A stretch of 64,000 nt of DNA from Nipponacmea schrenckii (taxonomy: Eukaryota; Mollusca; Gastropoda; Lottiidae). How positions within the stretch are numbered: position 1 is the first letter of the stretch; each line of letters opens with the position of its first letter. The position numbers were made by a program, and so were the translations under genes. The DNA is taken from positions 24,095,023 through 24,159,022 of the forward strand of contig CM060200.1 of NCBI GenBank assembly GCA_030562195.1. The letters run 5' to 3'. The notes beneath the pieces are model-generated. The model worked only from the letters and a program-made list of their open reading frames with translations. It was not told the DNA's origin and made no database searches. Below are positions 26,434 to 37,200 of this stretch, one piece after another.

Positions 26434-27142
26434 TTGATATGTCCAGAAAGGAAAGGTCCCGTGTGTTGACCTAAAACTTTCACTTATCCATAGATAAAAA
26501 CTTTATCAGATTATCCCATAATATTACACTAAACATATTACACATTGCAATCTCAAGATATGAGTAATGACGACTTTAATTCGTTTGGTCTTCTTGAATT
26601 TCCTTTATACAAACCACTTATTGTCTCTCCGTTTCACTTTTCAAAATTAAAATCTGAGAACTCTGTAAAACAAATTATTAGGGTACGGGTAACTGTTAAA
26701 TACATATCACTTTAAGTTTTAACATTGGTAATAACAAAATATTGGAAAAAAGATAAACAGTTCTATTCAAGAGGTATCAATCATTCTGGATTATGAGAGG
26801 ATTGGAGCCTTTATGATGTGTAAAAGGGGTGACTGACTGGTTACGGATCATCTATCGAACTAGTGTTATTTTGCGATTGAACGAGCGGTTGGAATCCATG
26901 ACCGTCGATTGTCTGAGCAAATTAAAACTTTTTAAAAAATATTTTCCATCTCTAAAAATTGGAATATATCAGCCTCAAAATACTTAAAATACCTTGGCTA
27001 GGAGAGAAATTTAACCATGAGCACAAATTATGTCTTCACATACTTATACAAATACAAATATATTTTTATCATCATCATTATTTAAGCTGATCTACCTATT
27101 AGGAGATGGAAACTCTGAGGAAAAAATTCAACATATGGTCAA

Positions 27143-27495
27143 ATGAGAGTCATTAGCTGTGGAACGCAACTCATCTACAGGATGGATACCTTGATCACAG
27201 CAAACCTTCAGACTTGTGGAGTGAGAAGTTTTTCTTACCAGGCCCCATATCTATGGAACAGTTTGCTAATTGATCTCCGCTCATGTGAATCGTTAAATGC
27301 TTTTAAACAGAAACTAAAAACGCACTATTTTAGAGAAGCTTTTAAATAGTAATTCAGAAAACATTGTGATTTTAAACACAATTTTAACATATTCTTAAAT
27401 ATTTTTAAAATTTTATCACACATTTTTGTAAAGCGTAATCGAGCACTGATGTGGAATTTGCGCGATAAATCAAACTATTACTATTACTATATTAC
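27143..27495 (+). mobile_element. CR1/L2-like LINE, 3' end fragment
   Basis: The short frame ending at 27,349 encodes a typical C-terminus of a CR1/L2/jockey-group reverse transcriptase: RSFSYQAPYLWNSLL, then a stretch of the form FKQKLKTHYFREAF. It is followed by a 3' UTR with the AAGCG...GAGCACTGATGTGGAATTTG arrangement common in these LINEs and ends in an ATTACT-type microsatellite tail (27,475-27,495). The 5' part is missing, as expected of a 5'-truncated insertion. The family assignment is from remembered motif style. Confidence 0.65.
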
Positions 27496-27564
27496 TAAAC
27501 ATCCCTGGTCCTCCGAGGCAGGGGGTTAGGCACCGGGTTAATCACCTAGACCTAAAAAAAACTG

Positions 27565-28656
27565 ATGATTACAGAAACTACTACAGACGTAAATCATGCT
27601 TGCCCTTCAAGGGTCGGAGCTGATAATATGACCAAACCTGCAACTAATGACCGCCTTGCAAAACAGAGAATGACGTTTAATAAACCGAGGCCACTGTTTT
27701 CGCCGAAATTAGTCACAAAAGTTGCCCAATGGAATGTCCGTACCATGTATGTAACAGGAAGATGCGCACAAATAGCGAAAGAAATGAGACACTACCAACT
27801 AGATGTGCAAGCCATTAGTGAAGCAAGATGGAATCAATGTGGATCGATAACACTAAATACAGGAGAAGAGATCCTTTATTCTGGTAATGAGGACGAAAAT
27901 GACCATCACACAAAAGGAGTGGCTATAATGCTGTCGAAGAAAGTCAATGGAAGAATAATGTGGGCGTGACTAAAAGCTAAATGTCAAAATGTTACCATAG
28001 TTCAGTGTTATGCACCAACAAACGATTCTGATGAGGAAGAAAAAGATAACTTCTATGAAGAGTTACAGCACACTTGGGACAACATCCCCAAGAGAGACAT
28101 CTGAATAATGATGGGAGATATGAATGCTAAGATTGGCCAGAATAACCAGAACAGAGAAAGAATAATGGGGAAGCACGGTGTCGGACAGATAAATGAAAAT
28201 GGAGAAAAACTAGTCGAATTTTGCGAAACAAATGAATTGGTTATCGGAGGAAGCCTTTTCCCCCACAAAAACATCCATAAAACCACTTGGGAATCACCAG
28301 ATGGAAGAACAAAAAAAAAAAAACAGATAGACCACATCATGATAAATCAAAGATGACGAAGTTCGCTACAAGATGTCAAAGTTATGAGAGGAGCAGATGT
28401 AAACTCAGATCAACACATGTTAGTAGCAAAAGTGAAGATCAAACTTGCAAACAAGAGAGTAAAGTATAATGTAGGGAAACTTAAAAATCTACACGACAAA
28501 GATATATTCCAATTAGAACTAAGGAATAGATTTGAAGCTTTGTATAGAGAGTACCAAGAAATGGATATTGACAGTGAATGGACTGCTGGAAGGGATATCA
28601 TCAGGAATACGTGTGAAGAGGTACTTGGCAGAAGTTCCAAGAAAGGCAAAAAATGA
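27565..28656 (+). pseudogene. Broken endonuclease half of the LINE ORF
   Basis: Three open segments (27,565-27,969; 28,108-28,356; 28,384-28,656) lie in the same frame, separated by TGA codons. Together they give the N-terminal Lys/Arg-rich leader and the exonuclease-endonuclease-phosphatase fold motifs of a LINE APE endonuclease. Stops at former sense codons indicate neutral decay. No host role is suggested. Confidence 0.75.
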
Positions 28657-28778
28657 AAGGAAAAGTAAACAACGCAAAAACAAGAGCACAAAAGAATGAT
28701 GCACATGCTAGACACCAAGCACTCGATGACGAAGTAAAAAAATCATGCAGAAATTACTAGAGGGAATATGTCAACGAA

Positions 28779-30303
28779 TTGGCTACAGAAGCAGAAATGG
28801 CTGCTTATATGGGTGATATGAAGACTCTTTACGACATCACTAAAACCTTAAGCAAACGTAAAACACACAAGTCAAAACCAGTCAAAGACAAAACTGGAAA
28901 GATCATTACCAAGCTAGATGAACAGATGAAAAGATGGAATGAGCACTTCATCAGTGTACTAAACAGACCAGAGCCAGATGAACCTGTGACCTTACAACCA
29001 GGCACAGATTTAAACATTAAGGTTGACAGCATCAAGAAGCATGAGATAAAGAAAGCTTTAAAGACGATAAGAAGTGGTAAGGCAGCTGGAGTAGATGGAA
29101 TACCACCAGAGGCGTTAAAACATGGAGGAGAAGAGATCTGTGATTATCTCTCAAATCTTCTAAACAAAATCTGGGAAGTTGAAAGAATACCAACAGAATG
29201 GAAGACAGGGTTACTTGTGAAACTGCCCAGAAAAGGTGACCTCAGCTGCTGTGAAAATTGGAGAGGTATAACCCTTTGCCTGTAGCCAGTAAGATCTTGT
29301 GTAGAGTGATTTTGAATGAAAGAAAGAATGAAAGATACTGTTGATAAAGTTCTTCGTGATGAGCAAGCAGGCTTCAAAGCTCACCGAAGTTGTGTTGACC
29401 AAATTGCAACTCTCAGAATAATTGTGGAGCAGTCAGTTGAATGGCAATCATCACTCTATATAAACTTTGTCGACTTTGAAAAAGCCTTCGATAGTGTTAA
29501 CAGAGATGGGATGTGGCAACTGCTGAGACACTATGGAATACCAACAAAGATTGTAAACATCATAAAGGCCTTGTATGATGACTTCTCAGTGCAAGTGATC
29601 CACGAGACAGCCCTCACTGACCTGTTTGCAGTAAAGACCGGTGAAAAACAAGGCTGCTTACTCTCACTCACACTGTTTTTTTATAGTGATTGACTGGATA
29701 ACAAAAACAGCATTTGACAGACCGAGGGGAATCCAATGGACCATGGCCAAAAGACTTGAAGACCTAGATTTTGCTGACGACCTTGCCTTACTATCGCACA
29801 AGATAAAAGATATAAGGGAAAAGTCCAACAGATTGAATAATATCGGAAAGAAAATAGGGCTGAAGATCAACAACAAAAAGACGAAAATTATGAAGATCCA
29901 AACTAGAAAAGGAGGAGCAGTGGCTATTGGAGGGGAAGATCTGGAAGAAGTTGATCAATTCACCTACTTAGGAAGTTTCATAAGCAAGACCGGAGGCACA
30001 GATAAGGATATTAATGCCAGAATATCCAAAGCTCGTCAAGCATTCGCTATGCTTAAGCCAGTCTGGAAATCAAATGCGCTCAGTGAGAACAATAAGATCA
30101 GACTATTTAACACCAATGTCAAATCCGCTCTGTTCTATGGATGCGAAACCTGGAGATCAACAGCAGGCCTACAACAAAAAGTCCAGGTCTTCATCAACAA
30201 ATGTCTAAGACAAATTTGCAAAGTTTGGTGGCCCATTAAGATTACAAACGAGCACCTATGGGGGCGAACAGACAGACCAAGAAACAGCAGAGCTACAAAT
30301 TAA
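28779..30303 (+). pseudogene. Broken reverse-transcriptase half of the LINE ORF
   Basis: Segments 28,779-29,285 and 29,316-29,693 share one frame, interrupted by TAG near 29,283; 29,641-30,303 continues in another frame after a T-run frameshift. Fingers/palm motifs (GKAAGVDG, FVDFEKAFDSV, GEKQGCLLS) and the FADD active site are intact as motifs, so the insertion is not ancient. Downstream to 30,555 the frame changes again. Confidence 0.75.
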
Positions 30304-30813
30304 AAGAAGAGCAAGGCAATGGTTAGGTCACACATGGAGAAGATCTCAAAGCAACATCACCAGAGAGGTACTGGACTAGAATCCCCAAGGGCATAGAAGA
30401 CAAGGACGACCTTTACACAGCTGGAAAAGAACAAGACTGAAAGAGCTAGAAAGGATTGGCAAGACCTGGAATGAAGCAAAAAGAACAGCCCAAAACAGAG
30501 TGAGACGGAGAACGTCTGTAGCAGCCCTATGCTCCGCAAGGAACGAAGAGGACTAACTAACTAACTAACCTATTATCTTTAACTATATAAACAAAATCAA
30601 AAACCTTTTGCCTTGCTCAGACAATCGATGGTTGTAGATTCCGACGGCTCGATCAATCGCAAGTTAGGCTATAGTTGTCGAAAGAGCCATTAGTTACTTA
30701 TGTTTATCTAGACATTGACTTTGAACCTACAATTTATTTGTCTGTTGTCCTGCCATTATAACACATTTAACAATCCTTGTCTCAACGGTCGCCTAATTTA
30801 AGTACATATTTAA

Positions 30814-31289
30814 AGGGATAATAGGCGTTAGAATACACTCGTCAAACGGCTTATATTTGTGTTTAATATTGACTATTAGTTAAATAAGTATGCATTCCAC
30901 ACTTTACCAAATTTTAAAAAGCCACAATAAAAATATATTCGGAATTTAAAAAAAAGTGAGCCAGCGACGATTCCATTCATTTTGAGAATAAAAGCGTCTG
31001 GTAAATCAACGCTAAAACATCATTGTGCAATTCAACAGTAGGGGTCAAGGACGCGTGAAAACCTACATGTTAGAGTTACTTTCCTTTATATTTTACAATT
31101 TGAAAATCGCTTGATGGAAGTATTAAGCGTTTTATAATTAGCTACATGATTTTGTGGATTTATCGAATTATGGAGGGATTTTGATGCATTGTTATGACAC
31201 CAGGTAAGTCCACTGATGGATATATACTGTTATATTCCAAATTTGAGTGAAATTAAATTTTTATGTTCCTTCTAACGCCTATTATCCCT
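30814..31289. mobile_element. MITE copy 2 with 20-bp TIRs and intact TTAA duplications
   Basis: A 476-bp element begins AGGGATAATAGGCGTTAGAA and ends with its reverse complement. Both sides carry TTAA (30,810-30,813 and 31,290-31,293). It has no coding potential. It is highly similar to copy 1 at 7,587-8,053 over the interior, including the GCGACGATTCCATTCA block. It lies about 300 bp upstream of the NUDT15-like start codon. Confidence 0.85.
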
Positions 31290-31558
31290 TTAAACTTATA
31301 AAATTATGAAAGTTTTAGACGGTTAATGTTCCCTACTGATATGTCCAAAAAAATCGATTTAAATAGGGGCCTACTTCTTGTTACTATACAGGAGTTAACC
31401 CCCATTTCTGTACGTTAGTTTTAATGGCGTTTTCTTGACACATGGTGCCCTTCGATCTATAATTTTTAATTTTATTACACCGATACAACATGAAAGAATG
31501 TACACTGTTTGCGCAATTTACATATCATATTCTATTTTAAGATTATTGTAAATTTCGA

Positions 31559-31602
31559 CCAATCATCATTATGCAAATAGTAAACAACAAATATGGCGGC
31601 TG
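31559..31602 (+). promoter_or_regulatory. NUDT15-like proximal promoter motifs
   Basis: CCAAT at 31,559-31,563, an octamer ATGCAAAT at 31,571-31,578, and a YY1-like AATATGGCGGC that overlaps the start codon at 31,593. This spacing fits a TATA-less housekeeping promoter. Function is inferred from motifs alone. Confidence 0.3.
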
Positions 31603-32904
31603 TAGAAACACGTGCTCGTCCAAAAGTTGGTGTTGGAGTCTTTGTTACCCATCCTGATCACCCAAATAAAATTTTATTGGGAATCAGAACAGGTTCGACT
31701 GGAGAAGGACTCTATGCCCTGCCAGGTGGCCATTTAGAATTCGGGTAAGATAATGTTTATTCGTACTATTTAATATGGGAAAACTAGATTTACCTCCCTT
31801 TAAATGTGTAATGTACACAATTAGTCTACAACTAATTTGGGTCACAGTGAAATATCCAGAAAATATCTTAACTCCATTTTATCAGTGTTACACTCTAAAC
31901 ATCTTGTGTTGTCAGAGTAATTGAATTAATATTATTGAGTTAAAATCACTTGGTATGCCAATCGTCCTACTAAGTAGGCTACAGCTAAACATCTACTATA
32001 AATATATATTTATTTCAGAGAAGAATGGGTAGATTGTGGTGCTAGAGAAGCACTAGAAGAAACTGGTCTGCAATTAAAGAATGTGTTCTATGCTACTGTA
32101 GTTAATGCTGTTGATGTAAATGAAAAAGTAGAAAAGTATCATTATGTAACTATATTTGTACAGGGCGAAGTTGATACCAGTTATAAATCTGAACCAGAAA
32201 ATCTGGAACCAGACCGTTGTTTAGGTAATTACATGCATAACAGAATGAAAAAAACCTATTGTCGATCACTACGTCTCTCCTTTCCCTTCATAATGCAACA
32301 CTTATCTTTGCCGACGCCCTGAAATGGTGTCTTGACTCTGGTTGTGGTTGATTAGGACACTTAACTGGTAATAATTCAAAACTAATCACTAATCATTGTT
32401 AACGCTCCTGAAGTGTCGACCTGACTCTGGTTATGGTAAGATTGTCGCACTTTAATACTAATGTGTATTAATATTTGATTGTGCAATCAGTGCACAATAC
32501 AAAAATAATAAAGAAAGTATAAAATGATTATAATTGAGTTCAGAGTTAGTTCCCTTGCAGTGTGAAGCTGATTTTTTTTATTTAATTTTTTTTTACCTTG
32601 CATTGAACTCAAATAATTAGCTTGAAGGTTAAGGGTCATTTTACAAGGTTATTCGAATTTTCTGCTGCTCCCTTACCGGTGAAATTCAAAAGTCATCTCT
32701 GCTCGTCTGTACCCTATGAAGTTAATAAAGTTCCCCACCCTCGTTTACCAGACGACTTTCAAAGCATAAAAATGATTTATATTTGCAGGCTGGGAATGGG
32801 TAGATTGGAACCAACTTCCGCCAACTGATAAATTATTTTGTGCTTTGAAGATTTTAGTTGAATCAAATTGTTATAACCCATTTAAACACAAACAAATGAA
32901 ATGA
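31593..32904 (+). CDS. NUDT15: NUDT15-like Nudix hydrolase (nucleotide diphosphatase)
   Basis: Three exons, 31,593-31,744, 32,019-32,224 and 32,789-32,904, join in phases 2 and 1 to give 157 aa; vertebrate NUDT15 is about 164 aa. The Nudix box follows GX5EX7REUXEEXGU: it begins at GHLEFGEEW, continues through REALEETGL, and is split by intron 1. Other matches are GVGVFVTHP at the N-terminus, [21 protein letters not shown], and [11 protein letters not shown] near the C-terminus. The family hydrolyses oxidised or thio-modified (d)GTP to monophosphates, cleaning the cytosolic nucleotide pool. Exon 2 could be misread as continuing through its donor (TTAG/GTAATT); splicing restores the conserved spacing to WEWV. 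The start is the first ATG, next to the YY1-like motif. Confidence 0.93.
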
Positions 32905-34246
32905 TTTAATTATGTTGAAAGAGATTATGTTCTGTAATATTTTGTTTATATCTGAAAAGGAATTATTTGAGCAATACATGTATTCAATACTTTTCGTGTG
33001 AAATTTTACTTTCATTCCACTAGTCTTCATATAAAAACCTTGCCACTTATTTTTTATTTTCTGGCAAAGGGGTACAACTCGTATTTTCAAACTTGGTCAA
33101 TTCAGTTGGCAACCAGTGAGCTAGACTATTTAATTTATAAGGCATCTGGAGATAATTTTTACCATTGGTTTTCGAAGAAACCGAATCAATCAATCAATGA
33201 TCTTTGTTATAAAAAAAGAAAACAAAATCAGAATAATCTCGTCAACTCTCTGGAATGACGTCACTTAAGGATCATAGATCTATGTGTACTGGCAAATGGA
33301 ATATTTTCATCCGGGTTAGTGTGTATGCGTCCACCAAGGTTATTTGCTATATAAAGTTCTAATGCCTAACAAAGCAATATCGTTAAATTACTCACAATAC
33401 AATACTTGTTTAAAAACAGAAATGTAGCTTACTCTAATCAGGAAAAGTTTTTCTGATTGCTGACGCTAAGCTCATTACTTAAACATTCTTAAATAATCTT
33501 AATAATATTAATAATACTGAAAAACCAAAAAGGGGTAAGCTTAAACATGATTAAGCAGAACAGTAAAACCGATCTAAGTAATATCTGATATCAAAATATT
33601 TTAATTTAATAGTTTTTAGAGAAAAAAATATTTTAGCATTAAATGCTCTGTTCTCTTATCAGCAACGGAGGCTAATCTTGTATTAATATGGAACCAAAAT
33701 CGAATGTTGAACTATTTCTTCGGAATGCGACAATTTTTTATCAAATATATTTGGGAAGAGAATGTAAAACGTCGGACAATCTAGTCGGTTTACGTCCCTG
33801 TCATATCCCTCAGCTTTCAAGACCTAAAACAAAACACGATAAAGTTATCTGTAACATCCACTGAGTATTGAGTAAAAGCTTCATATGACATTTGTCAAAT
33901 GAACGTTTATCAATGCATTAAAAAATAACTTTAGAAATTGATTCATTGTTAAAATGGTTGATTCATCATAAGAGAACTAATTACGTCTACCCTTTCTCGG
34001 CCCCTAAATTGCGCTACTTAAAGTGTAATTGACGTCACAGCTGATATTGTTTGTTATCATTATTGGGAAAAATCATTCTGATCTCATTTAACGTGTAGGT
34101 GACTGTTTAGTTGTTACTATAAATAACAAGGACTAGCCCCTTAATAATATGCCTCATACTAATGTATAAGTTAAAGTCATTTATCACCTGTACATTTCAA
34201 CTCTAGACATACTCGTGTTTACAAGGGACAATAATAAAAACATAAG
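32905..34246. other. Intergenic between NUDT15-like and myosin genes
   Basis: The left part is presumably the NUDT15-like 3' UTR, though no strong polyadenylation hexamer stands out. The 86-codon frame at 32,998-33,258 has no recognisable domain. Two perfect CRE palindromes are present (see separate entry). Confidence 0.4.
33256..34037. promoter_or_regulatory. Two perfect CRE palindromes upstream of the myosin
   Basis: TGACGTCA occurs at 33,256-33,263 and again at 34,030-34,037, the latter about 210 bp before the myosin start codon and next to an E-box CAGCTG. An 8-bp palindrome with a CpG is uncommon in AT-rich DNA, so two within 800 bp is noteworthy. CREB/ATF binding is an inference. Confidence 0.35.
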
Positions 34247-37200
34247 ATGGAAGATCGACCTCAGATTGGATATGTTGAGGATTTAGCAACTTTGACCAAA
34301 CTTGATGAACAGATTTTATTGGAAGAATTACAAGAGAGATACAGAAAAGATTTAATTTATGTAAGTTGATTTAGAAATATTTTCTAAAATTATCGATGAG
34401 ACATCAGGAAGACATCTCTGTCATCTAGTAAAACAAGGAGGACAACATATATATACACGATTTCATATATCTATTTTGTTGAAACTATCTGGATATATAG
34501 CCGCGGTATAAGGAAAATGACGGCATGACTACATCAAAACCTAACAAAAAATTTTTTCAATAATATACTGAATATAGATCAAAGCCACGCCTTGAAACAT
34601 TTCCCTGAAACACATAGTTGCTTTGAATAAATAATTCATGAATGATTTATATGTAATGAATGAAGATAAATAATATGGTGTCTCTTTATTATGCATGTAC
34701 ATGTATATTGAAAGCTCGTCGATCATACTAAAAGAATGCGTCTCTAATATTAAGTTTAAGCATGTAGACACAATATCATGGTTTTAATCTAGACTAGATC
34801 TAGATCTACTCTTACAGAATTTATAGGCTATTGTCCTTGCCTATTCCTTGTCGTTTGTTAGTCAACCTTATCAAAATTACATTACATGTTCGTTTGGTTA
34901 TTATTCTGTTGGTAGATGGAGATGGATGAAAAATAAATAAAGAAATAAAACTGTAATCCAATATTTAGATTGTTTGTTCAAATTGAACAGGGATATATTT
35001 TCAAAGGACCCGTGTACTAGGTTTGAAACGTAAGTTTAACTGTAGAGTGGTGGTAATAAAGGTGGTTTAAACCAGGAAATCTTTGTAAAGATTTTGTATA
35101 TGACATTGCCATTTGATTAAACTTCTAAAACATTAAATACCCAACGAAAAATGTTCATTATAAAACAGACAACAAAATAATATTGGTTATCCCTCTGTAT
35201 CCTTTCCAGACCACCACGAGTCTCATTTTAAAACAAGGAAGTTAGCTTCATAGATGCTATTATCTTGACATTGATATCATATATCAACAACAAAAAGTAC
35301 AATCAAAAATTAAATTTGAAAAGTTTATGTCTTATTTTACTCAAATATTAAATTAAAAACAGAGTGTTGATAATGCGACAAAAGAATCTATATGAATATG
35401 TCTTAAATTGTCTTTTATGTGCACCAGTTATTACGAATAGTAACATTAAAAATCCTTCAGATATATTGCACAAGGCTAGAGGATATAACTTGTTTATCAA
35501 TAGGCTTTATGTGTTTTAAGTTAGTTATTATCATTATTATCACATTTCCTTATAAATCCCTACTGAATGAATAAGCAAATAAACATAATCGCAATGCATT
35601 TCCTCAAGGTTTTGTTACCTATATTTTAGATTTAATTTCATAGTTGATATCATCGCTTAAAACATTATTCAAATAAACCTACAATACAGACAGTAAATCA
35701 ATTGACAACTGAAAAAAGAATTTATCATATAAATCATATATATTTGTTTGTTATTTGAGGGGTTTCTTTATTTAAAACATTCGTAACAGGAAGAAGCATA
35801 CAACCACACCCGAGGCTAACTTACAATGAGACATTCCTCGTATATAGGTATTAACTGTACACTCGTAACAAGAGTCTAGATTTTTGTGGTTCGTTTACAT
35901 GGGAATAGGACGTCTGATTTAAATGCTGTAACATGCTATGCTATTGAAATTCGCCCATTTATATTGAGCAAAATATAATTTTAATCAAGCTTTTTCTGGC
36001 AAGACAAACATGAGTGAAGAGTTATCATTTCATCAATGACATGCACTAATAAATATTATAAAATTACTATATACAATTGAAACTATTATGCATCAATGTT
36101 ATGTATATACATACATATACACATTGCCTAGGTGAATTGTCGGTATTTTAACAAATACAAAGTATAAAGATATCAAATTATAGGACATAAATACCACTAT
36201 CTATCTATTTTGTAGACATATGTTGGTGATATTTTGATTGCAGTTAACCCGTTTAAAGATATTGGTATTTATGGAAAAAAGGTGAATATCAATATTGTAG
36301 CATTCTTTATAGGCCTTACAATCAACATTTCCAAATATACGCATAGCTTAATGAAGAGGTTTCTGAATTTATGAGTGCGGTTATAGCAAATTCTATAGTT
36401 CCATTTAAGGGCCTATAATTTGCACACATTTTCTATAGTTCCATTTAAGTGCCTATAATTTCCGCAAATTTACCTATATTTACGGATCCAATTACTGGTC
36501 TCGCAAACGAGAAGAGGGGATTATTGAAAAAGGCAGAATGCAGCTAGTTCATAATAAATCAAGGTTTCTTCAGCATCCCGCGAGGTGCACAGGTTTGTTA
36601 TTCAACCATACATACATTTTCCATTTCAAACAGGAAACAGAGAAGTATAAAAATGCCAAGAAAAGTTCAAATCCACCCCACATATTTGCTGTTTCTGACA
36701 TGGCGTTTCAGTCTATTTCTGGATATGGTGGTTTACGTCCTAAAGATCAATGTATTTTAATCAGGTATATGAAAGTTTTCTTTATATCATTAAAGTCTCT
36801 TAGTGCTGTTATTGTATAAACGCTGTTTTATTTGGATTTACTTACCGCAATGGAAAGTCACTGTAAGAGGATTTACATTGTATATCCTATATAACTTTAA
36901 AATTTCTCTCTACAGTGGCGAGAGCGGAGCCGGTAAAACAGAAAGTACCAAATTGATAATAAAACAATTGATAGAACTTAGCCACGGTACTAGTCAATTA
37001 GAACAACAAATTTTACAGGTAAGATTATAATGGTTATCAATATCGACAGTATCAACTCGCTGTACAATAGAAGGTGTTCTTATATTTCAGTCATCTCAAC
37101 TCATGGATTATCACTTACTTTAATTTGTAGGTAAATCCACTATTAGAAGCCTTTGGTAACGCTCAAACTCTAATGAATGACAATTCTAGTAGATTTGGTA

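Larger units (their letters stand above)
24342..27142. other. Non-coding stretch
   Basis: No gene was identified other than the weak candidate first exons at 25.7 and 26.4 kb. A minus-strand donor-like ACAG/GTGAGC near 25,030 lacks an upstream start codon. A 67-codon minus ORF at 26,040-26,243 is Ile/Ser/Leu-rich and unsupported. Confidence 0.35.
27496..30570 (+). mobile_element. Degenerate non-LTR retrotransposon with APE endonuclease and reverse transcriptase
   Basis: The element starts with a GC-richer leader (CCTGGTCCTCCGAGGCAGGG) and ends in a CTAA repeat (30,553-30,569). Order: AP-endonuclease fragments (AQWNVRTM near 27,724; GDMNAKIG near 28,117; SDQHMLV near 28,405), then RT (SGKAAGVDGIPPEAL, KLPRKGDLSCCENWRGITL, DEQAGF, FADD at 29,770-29,781), then a C-terminal region with ETWRST and RRRARQWLGHTWRRSQ. 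It is non-functional: in-frame stops (about 27,967, 28,104 and 28,354) and frame changes between 28,656 and 28,779 and near 29,680 at a T run. It resembles proteins often mislabelled 'craniofacial development protein 2-like'. The exact clade (RTE-like or related) is unsure. Confidence 0.85.

Noticed and set aside
34247..34360. N-terminal kinase expected for a class III myosin
   Set aside because: An in-frame TAA lies a few codons before the ATG and no kinase motifs (such as HRD or DFG) were seen upstream to the NUDT15-like gene.
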